DNA of 30,231 nt from positions 1-30,231 of the forward strand of contig JAHZDG010000024.1 in the NCBI GenBank assembly GCA_019422485.1, written 5' to 3'. Of the stretch, positions 24,770 through 30,231 are shown in pieces (within the stretch, counting starts at the first letter, position 1; every line of letters begins with the position of its first letter). Source of the stretch: Alistipes sp. (GTDB lineage Bacteria > Bacteroidota > Bacteroidia > Bacteroidales > Rikenellaceae). The notes under the pieces were generated by a model. The model searched no databases, was not told the origin of the DNA, and saw nothing but the letters and a program-made list of their open reading frames with translations. A program made the position numbers and the translations under genes.

Positions 24770-25501
24770 ATGAACCTTGCCATTGACATCGGGAACAGTT
24801 TGGCTAAAGTGGCGATTATCGACCAGGGGCAGGTGGTCGATTTCCTGAAAACTGAAACCCTTGACATTCCTTATCTGGAAGAGATCCTGACCCATTATCC
24901 GACGATTGATGCCGCCATTTTGGCCTCGTCGCGTCCGATCGACGAGGAGGTGGAACATTGGCTCAAAGGGCGGATGAAACGCTTTATCCGTTTCGACAGC
25001 CAGGTGGAAGTGCCCATTCGCAACGCCTATCGTACCCCGCAGACTTTGGGTTCCGATCGGTTGGCGGCCGCGGTGGGGGCCCATGCTCTCTATCCGGAAA
25101 GTCCGGTATTGGTGGTCGATTTCGGAACGGCTATCACAATCGATCTGGTCTCGGCTCAAGGTGAATTCCTGGGAGGAAATATCTCTCCCGGCGCTATGAC
25201 GCGTTTTAGAGCCCTGCACCATTTTACCAAGAAGTTGCCTTTGCGTGGACTGACCGAAGATACGGTATTGTTGGGAGGAGATTCTTTCGAGGCGATCGAA
25301 AGTGGAGTGATTAACGGCATCGTTTACGAGATCGAAGGTTATATTCGTGAGTTGAAACAGAAATATGACGGATTGCGTATAATTTTTACAGGCGGAGATG
25401 GGAATTTCTTTGCGAAAAGATTAAAAAATCCGATATTTGCAACCTATGATCTGGTAGCATACGGGCTAAATAGAATATTAGAGTACCATGCGCAAAAGTA
25501 A
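24770..25501 (+). CDS. coaX: type III pantothenate kinase
   Basis: A 243-residue ASKHA-fold kinase for the first committed step of coenzyme A synthesis, phosphorylating pantothenate with ATP and usually requiring a monovalent cation. Motifs are the phosphate-1 loop LAIDIGNSLAKVAI at 3-16, TLGSDRLAAAVGAHALYP in the middle, the second phosphate block VVDFGTAITIDLVS near 118-131, FLGGNISPG, and the adenosine block IIFTGGDGNFFA. The ATG at 24770 (MNLAIDIGNS) is chosen because the kinase loop begins at residue 3; a longer frame starting at 24746 overlaps the predicted leader. Its last 14 bases overlap the next gene, so the two are translationally coupled. Confidence 0.95.
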   Translation: MNLAIDIGNSLAKVAIIDQGQVVDFLKTETLDIPYLEEILTHYPTIDAAILASSRPIDEEVEHWLKGRMKRFIRFDSQVEVPIRNAYRTPQTLGSDRLAAAVGAHALYPESPVLVVDFGTAITIDLVSAQGEFLGGNISPGAMTRFRALHHFTKKLPLRGLTEDTVLLGGDSFEAIESGVINGIVYEIEGYIRELKQKYDGLRIIFTGGDGNFFAKRLKNPIFATYDLVAYGLNRILEYHAQK

Positions 25502-26822
25502 TCGGTTCACCCTGATCCTTGTCCTGTTGTCGGCACTACAGGTCGTTCCTATTTTGGCCCGGGCCCAGGAAAACAATTTGAATGCATTTTCTCCCTATAC
25601 GTTTTACGGCATAGGGGATTTTTCCACTCAAGGTCCGACGTTCTTACGCTCGATGGGGGGTATTGGGGTTGCGTACAGCAACTTGCGACGAGCCAACTAT
25701 GTGAATCCGGCGTCGTTTGCAAACATTAACCCGAAATCGGCCTTGTTTAATGTGGGGATTGAAGGCGGAGGCGTGTATGCCAAAACCGCCAGTGCGAAGA
25801 GCAGTTATAATTCGTTCAGTTTTCGAGATATAGCCCTGCAGCTTCCGTTGTGGGGACAGAAAATCGGGATGGGTGTGAGTGTCACCCCGTTCAGCAGTGT
25901 CGGGTATCGGGTCAAAATGTATGAAACGGATCCCGAAGTGCTGGCCAACATGGGGAGTGTGCGTTACGATTATTTGGGAGACGGGAACCTGACACAGTTT
26001 AAATTGGGTGTCGGGGCTTATTTGTTTAAGAACTTCTCGTTGGGAGCCAACCTGATTTATTACCACGGAAAGATCTAACGGCATTTCAATACGGAAATCA
26101 CCAATCTGTTGGGAACGCCGGATCTGCGTACGGAAGCCGGGACCTCCTATTCGGATTATTCGAAACTGTGGGTGGATTTCGGGGTACAATATGCCGTGAT
26201 CGCTACGGATGAACGGAAACTGACACTCGGTGCGACCTATATGCCGCGAGTCAACTTGAAGCCGACAACGACGCGGGAGGTGATTGCGACGAATGTGTAT
26301 ATCGATACAATCGATTATTATAGCGCAAAAACCAATTTCTATCTGCCGAGTTCATTTACGGGAGGTTTCTATTACGAAACCGTCAAGTTGGGCGTCGGGA
26401 TGGATTATACTTTCCAGAAATGGGAAGGGTTGAATACGAATGATGAAGCCAATGGGGTGGAATTCACCAATAACCATTATATTAAGGTTGGGGCGCAATA
26501 TACACCGAACTTTTTTGATCCCCGAAGCTTTTTTAAACGTGTGACCTATCGGGTAGGGTATCGTTACAATAGCTATTATATGCAGATTAACGGACATCCG
26601 ATCAGGGATCATGCCATCACCTTTGGTTTTGGAATCCCGTTGCATCGTCGAGGATTGACCAACATCGATGTCGGATTTGAATTGGGCCAGCGAGGTCTGA
26701 CCACGACAGGATTCATCGGCACCCGTCAATTCCAGATGGTCAAAGAACGGTATTTCAAAATTTCATTGGGCTTGAGTCTCTTCGGCGAGGACTATTGGTT
26801 TGTCAAACATAAGTACGAATAA
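25488..26822 (+). pseudogene. outer membrane beta-barrel protein, interrupted by an in-frame stop
   Basis: The reading frame encodes a 444-codon predicted outer membrane protein of the FadL/PorV-like kind seen downstream of coaX in Bacteroidota. A signal peptide (LILVLLSALQVVPILARAQE) precedes a body with FSPYTFYGIGDFS, RSMGGIGVAYSNLRRANYVNPASFANINP and many alternating beta-strands to FFKRVTYRVGYRYNSYY and the aromatic-ended C-terminus. At codon 197 there is a TAA (26076-26078) between HGKI and RHFNTEITNLL, with the same frame continuing for 247 more codons of clear barrel sequence. One substitution, for example from CAA, GAA or AAA, explains it. As written, only a 196-residue fragment would be made. 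Function is unknown; a base-calling error is the alternative to real decay. Confidence 0.82.
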
Positions 26823-26869
26823 GTCTGAAAAACATATAGACTAAACTAAATACAAACGACAACGCAAAA

Positions 26870-28207
26870 ATGAAAAAGATCATGTACAAAACGACTCTGC
26901 TGATCGTGGCAGCAGTGTCATTGTCCTACGCAGCGCAGGCTCAGGCTTACCTGGAGGATCCGAAGTATGGGAATACGCCGGAAGAACGTAAAGAAAACGT
27001 TCTGCGTATCAACTACTTCAATGATGCTTACAAAAACAAAAATTACAACCAGGCGGTTCAATACATGAACGAATTGATCGCCAGTGCTCCTCGCGCATCC
27101 CAGAACATCTACATCAATGGGATCAATATCTTCCGTACGAAAGTTTCCGATGCCAAGACTCCGGAAGCTCGCCAGGCCGCTTTGGACAGCCTGATGATGC
27201 TGTACGATCTGCGTATGGAAAACTTTGGGGATCATCCTACCCGTGGTCGGGTGTATCTGTTGGGCTTGAAGGCTCGCGACTATCTGTCGTTGAACCCCGG
27301 GAACAAGGAAGAAGTAAAACGCTTGTTCAATGAAGCCATGGAAGTGGCCAGCGAAAACGCCGATCCCGATCTGATCAATATCTATTTTAATGCATTGGTA
27401 GAAGACTACAAAAACGATGCACTGTCGACGGATGAACTGTTGAGCGAATACGATCGTCTGGCTTCCATCTACGACAAATGCACTGCCGAAGACAAGGAAG
27501 AACAGAAGAAAGTGTTTGACAACCTGTTTGTCAGCAGTGGTGCTGCCAGCTGCGAAAACCTGGAAAAGGTGTTCCGTCCGACGATCGAAGCTACTCCTAC
27601 GGTGGATGACCTGAAAAAGGTATTCCGTTTGTTGGCCGGTAACAACTGTATGAACGATTTCCAGATCCTGGTTTGCGAAAAGCTGTATGCTGCAGAACCT
27701 TCGACGGATGTTGCCATGGTACTGGCTTCGGCTTATGAAAACAAGAAAGATTTCGTTAATTCGCGTAAATACCTCAATGAAGCGATTGCTGTAGAAACCG
27801 ATCCGGCTGCTAAAGCTAATCTGGCCATGCGTATCGCCGGTGGTGAATTGCAACAGGGCAATTCGCGTGAAGCCGCTGACTTCGCTCGTCAGGCCATGGA
27901 AATCGATCCCGAAAACGGTTATGCTTACCTGCTGTTGGCCAATGCTTATGCTGCTGGTGCCAACTCTTGCTCGGGCTTCGATCGTCAGACCGTGTTCTGG
28001 TTGGTAGTGGATACGCTGACCAAAGCCAAAGAACTGTTGGCTAACGACTCTACGCAGGTGGCCAGCATCGATCAGCAATTGGCCAGCTACCGTGCAGCCT
28101 TCCCGTCAAACGAAGAAGCTTTCTTCCGTGGTTTGGAAAACGGTCAGGGTTATACGGTTAACTGCGGTTGGGTATCCGGACGTACGACTGTTCGCCTGAA
28201 CCGATAA
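26870..28207 (+). CDS. periplasmic TPR-repeat protein
   Basis: A 445-residue exported protein. The signal peptide is MKKIMYKTTLLIVAAVSL followed by SYAAQAQA, cleaved near residue 25. The body is helical, with tetratricopeptide-like pairs such as AVQYMNELIASAPRASQNIY (about 57-76), NKKDFVNSRKYLNEAIAVETDPAAKANLAM (about 292-321) and SREAADFARQAMEIDPENGYAYLLLANAY (about 332-360). It carries four or so cysteines, including NSCSGFDRQTVFW near the C-terminus, which suggests disulphides. TPR proteins scaffold complexes; this one sits between the barrel gene and lptC in a conserved Bacteroidota cluster, hinting at a role in envelope assembly, but the partner is not known. It starts 47 bases after the barrel gene and ends 11 bases before lptC. 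Confidence 0.87.
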   Translation: MKKIMYKTTLLIVAAVSLSYAAQAQAYLEDPKYGNTPEERKENVLRINYFNDAYKNKNYNQAVQYMNELIASAPRASQNIYINGINIFRTKVSDAKTPEARQAALDSLMMLYDLRMENFGDHPTRGRVYLLGLKARDYLSLNPGNKEEVKRLFNEAMEVASENADPDLINIYFNALVEDYKNDALSTDELLSEYDRLASIYDKCTAEDKEEQKKVFDNLFVSSGAASCENLEKVFRPTIEATPTVDDLKKVFRLLAGNNCMNDFQILVCEKLYAAEPSTDVAMVLASAYENKKDFVNSRKYLNEAIAVETDPAAKANLAMRIAGGELQQGNSREAADFARQAMEIDPENGYAYLLLANAYAAGANSCSGFDRQTVFWLVVDTLTKAKELLANDSTQVASIDQQLASYRAAFPSNEEAFFRGLENGQGYTVNCGWVSGRTTVRLNR

Positions 28208-28218
28208 TCGACCTTTTG

Positions 28219-28836
28219 ATGACGGTGAACCGCATCTGTATAATAAATCATGTATATCGGGTAGCACTCCTTCTCGCAGGGAGTGCTATCTTACTTATGT
28301 CCTGTCGCACGACTAAGCCCCGGCCTTCGAATGAACAGTTGCAGGATATCATCACTCAACAGAGTGACAGCCTGACGATTGTCTATTCCCAGCGCGGTCA
28401 TCTCTCCTATCGTTTCACGACACCTTTGCTGGAGCGGTATGAATTGGCCCGGGAACCGTATATGGAGTTCCGGAAAGGGGTGGAGATTCAGACCTATAAC
28501 GATTCGACCCATCAGATCGAATCGACCTTGACGGCGAACTATGCGATCTATTTGGAAAAACAGCAGCTTTGGGAGGCGAAGGGCAGTGTAGTGGCCACGA
28601 ATGCGGAGGGCCGTAAGCTGGAAACCGAACAGCTGTTCTGGAATCAGAAGACCAAACGGGTCTATTCCAATGTGGATTCGAAAGTGACGCAGGGGCGGGA
28701 TGTGATTATCGGTGAGGGATTCGAGGCCGATGAACAGTTCGAGGACTATACCATTCGACGTCCGAAAGGACGGGTGTCGGTGGATGTCAGTCCGAGCGAT
28801 TCGACCCGTTCACAAACGACTTCTCCGGCCCCATGA
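28219..28836 (+). CDS. lptC: LPS export periplasmic protein LptC, lipoprotein form
   Basis: A 205-residue LptC, the bridge that passes lipopolysaccharide from the LptBFG extractor to the periplasmic LptA filament. It has a hydrophobic signal and lipobox (LLLAGSAILLMSC) with C29 as the predicted acylated cysteine. E. coli LptC has a single transmembrane helix instead. The beta-jellyroll is read from YMEFRKGVEIQTYNDSTHQIESTLTANYAIYLEKQQLWEAKGSVVATNAEG to LETEQLFWNQKTKRVYSN and GEGFEADEQFEDYTIRRPKG. The start at 28219 (MTVNRIC) is favoured over a later ATG at 28297, which begins MSCRTTKP and would lose the signal. A strong hairpin (28262-28288) lies inside the signal codons. It is 45 bases from the next gene. 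Confidence 0.86.
   Translation: MTVNRICIINHVYRVALLLAGSAILLMSCRTTKPRPSNEQLQDIITQQSDSLTIVYSQRGHLSYRFTTPLLERYELAREPYMEFRKGVEIQTYNDSTHQIESTLTANYAIYLEKQQLWEAKGSVVATNAEGRKLETEQLFWNQKTKRVYSNVDSKVTQGRDVIIGEGFEADEQFEDYTIRRPKGRVSVDVSPSDSTRSQTTSPAP
28262..28288 (+). promoter_or_regulatory. strong hairpin inside the lptC signal-peptide codons
   Basis: TAGCACTCC (28262-28270) and GGAGTGCTA (28280-28288) form a perfect 9-bp stem around a 9-base loop. It resembles the stem of the terminator at 2625-2661 (both carry CACTCC and GGAGTG). There is no T tract, so it may modulate transcription or lptC translation rather than end the transcript. Confidence 0.4.
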
Positions 28837-28881
28837 CATTGGGGATGCAGATAAGGCTTTCGTGGCAATAATGTATGGATT

Positions 28882-30144
28882 ATGGTGCTTCCGCTGATTA
28901 TCGTGGTGATTGTTTCGTTGATGTTCTCCGCTTTTTTTTCGGGGATGGAGATCGCTTTTCTCTCTTCGAACAAGCTTAAACTGGAGATCGAAAAGAAACA
29001 AAGCCGCGTATTTAATTTCATCGCCGGACTTTTCAGCCGGCATGCGGGCCAGTATATTACAACGATTCTGGTGGGCAATAATATTGCCCTGGTGGTCTAT
29101 TCCATGTTCATGAGCCGCCTGATCCAGCATTGGCTGGGGGTAACGGCCGATGGGGAACTTTCCGGGGTTTCGTTCCTGATCGAAACGGTAGTTTCCACGG
29201 TCATTATTATCTATACGGCCGAATTCGTGCCGAAAGCCGTCGTCCGTCTCAATCCTAATTTCTATTATCGGACGTTTGCCGTTCCGTTGTATCTGCTCTA
29301 CCTGCTATTCTTTCCCATTGCCAAAATCGTTACGTTCATTGTGACGCTTTTGCTGCGGATGTTCGGACTGCCGATGAATGTGCATCAGAGTTTGGGCAGC
29401 TTCGATCGGGTCGATTTGGAACACCTGCTCGATGAGGCCTCCGAAAGCGATCAGGAGTGCGAAAACGAAAAAGAGATCAAACTCTTCCAAAATGCCCTCG
29501 ATTTTTCCGATTTGCTGGTGCGGGATTGTATGGTTCCGCGGGTGGATATCGAAGCGATCGATCGGCATAGTTCGGTGAGCGAATTGACCGAACGGTTTAT
29601 CGATACGCACTATTCACGGCTGCTGGTGTATGAGGAGAGCATCGACAACATCATCGGCTATGTCAATACCAAGACCCTGTTCCGCCGTCCCGAGACCATC
29701 GACAGCATGATCAAACAGGTGGATTATGTGCCGGAGAGCATGCCGGTGCAGAAGCTATTGACGAGCTTTATCAAACAGCATCACAGTGTGGCGGTGGTGA
29801 TCGACGAGTTCGGAGGAACGGCCGGGATGGTGACGATCGAGGATATTCTCGAAGAGATTTTCGGGGAGATCGAGGACGAACACGACGATCACTATCTGGT
29901 GGAAAAGAAGACCGGCGATCAGGAGTTTATTTTGTCGGGGCGTCTGGAGGTGAAGTACCTCAATGAGAAATATCGTGTGGGGATTCCCGAATCGGATGAT
30001 TACGACACCTTGGCGGGTTATGTGATCGATCGTTACCAGGGAATTCCCGGGACGGGAGAAACCATCGTCACCGATGCCATGAAGATCCGGGTTTTGCGGG
30101 TCGATGCCTCACGGGTTGAGTTGTTGCGTGTTACGTTGCTTTAA
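28882..30144 (+). CDS. DUF21-CBS-CorC/HlyC membrane protein
   Basis: A 420-residue inner-membrane protein of the CNNM/CorC group, linked to magnesium or other divalent cation transport. The DUF21 domain (about 1-185) has FFSGMEIAFLSSNKLKLEIEKKQ with its conserved acidic and SG residues, VGNNIALVVYS and AEFVPKAV. Two CBS motifs follow at about 205-330 (VRDCMVPRVDIEAIDRHSS, then SVAVVIDEFGGTAGMVTIEDILEEIFGEIEDEHD). The CorC/HlyC C-terminal domain is about 340-418 (FILSGRLEVKYLN, DYDTLAGYVIDRYQGIPGTGE). The historical name hemolysin is misleading. It starts 45 bases after lptC and probably belongs to the same transcript as the coaX cluster. Cation specificity cannot be told. Confidence 0.93.
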   Translation: MVLPLIIVVIVSLMFSAFFSGMEIAFLSSNKLKLEIEKKQSRVFNFIAGLFSRHAGQYITTILVGNNIALVVYSMFMSRLIQHWLGVTADGELSGVSFLIETVVSTVIIIYTAEFVPKAVVRLNPNFYYRTFAVPLYLLYLLFFPIAKIVTFIVTLLLRMFGLPMNVHQSLGSFDRVDLEHLLDEASESDQECENEKEIKLFQNALDFSDLLVRDCMVPRVDIEAIDRHSSVSELTERFIDTHYSRLLVYEESIDNIIGYVNTKTLFRRPETIDSMIKQVDYVPESMPVQKLLTSFIKQHHSVAVVIDEFGGTAGMVTIEDILEEIFGEIEDEHDDHYLVEKKTGDQEFILSGRLEVKYLNEKYRVGIPESDDYDTLAGYVIDRYQGIPGTGETIVTDAMKIRVLRVDASRVELLRVTLL

Positions 30145-30231
30145 TGCATAGCTCGGAGAGGGAGTGCTGGAACCGAGGATCCGTTGGACGGAAAAAGGCG
30201 ATGCAGACCGAAAGACAAACCCCGAAAAGCC
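30145..30231 (+). other. window end, possible start of a further gene
   Basis: Non-coding sequence follows the CorC-type gene. An ATG at 30201 begins MQTERQTPKS and stays open to the window edge. With ten codons visible it cannot be identified, and it may be a chance frame. Confidence 0.25.

Noticed and set aside
1..30231. A CRISPR array, mobile element, prophage or defence island
   Set aside because: I found no regularly spaced repeats, no transposase or integrase motifs, no tRNA-adjacent direct repeats, and no gene outside ordinary housekeeping and envelope families.

Overview
The window looks like a chromosomal housekeeping segment from a gut-type member of the Bacteroidota, probably a moderately GC-rich Bacteroidales such as Alistipes or another Rikenellaceae (the genus is an inference). 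The evidence is the Bacteroidota promoter grammar (a -7 element TAnnTTTG, in several places with a TTTG-like element 19-20 bases upstream), a histone H1-like Hc1 protein, a HU gene followed by a 30-residue basic COX24-type protein, a DUF4964/DUF5127/DUF4965/DUF1793-type lipoprotein, and the Bacteroidota order coaX - outer membrane protein - TPR protein - lptC - CBS/CorC protein. I see no tRNA, rRNA, CRISPR array, insertion sequence, phage gene or defence island.

Region 1 (1-2680) holds a secreted right-handed beta-helix protein, probably carbohydrate-active, with a long leader and terminators on both sides. Region 2 (2681-6004) is all on the minus strand: an Hc1 histone-like gene with its own promoter, comF, a perR-rubrerythrin oxidative-stress operon, and a YitT-family membrane protein. 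The perR promoter carries two tandem 15-bp 7-1-7 palindromes, the geometry expected of an autoregulatory PerR operator.

Region 3 (6005-11369) begins divergently with priA, which is broken by a frameshift in the helicase core consistent with loss of about 17 bases. A glutaminase-like lipoprotein with its own promoter and terminator follows. Region 4 (11643-18895) carries metG, ilvE, a HAD phosphatase-like gene overlapping rdgB, recO and a dicarboxylate/amino acid:cation symporter.

Region 5 (18896-24704) is an information-processing block: HU, the tiny basic protein, a hairpin, an RNase E/G family gene and mfd. Region 6 (24705-30144) is a cell-envelope block: coaX, a beta-barrel outer membrane protein gene interrupted by an in-frame TAA, a periplasmic TPR protein, a lipoprotein LptC and a DUF21-CBS-CorC membrane protein. 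No wholly new system is evident. The items most worth checking are the two broken genes (priA and the barrel gene), the tandem PerR-type operator, the 30-residue gene, and a strong hairpin inside the lptC signal-peptide codons.
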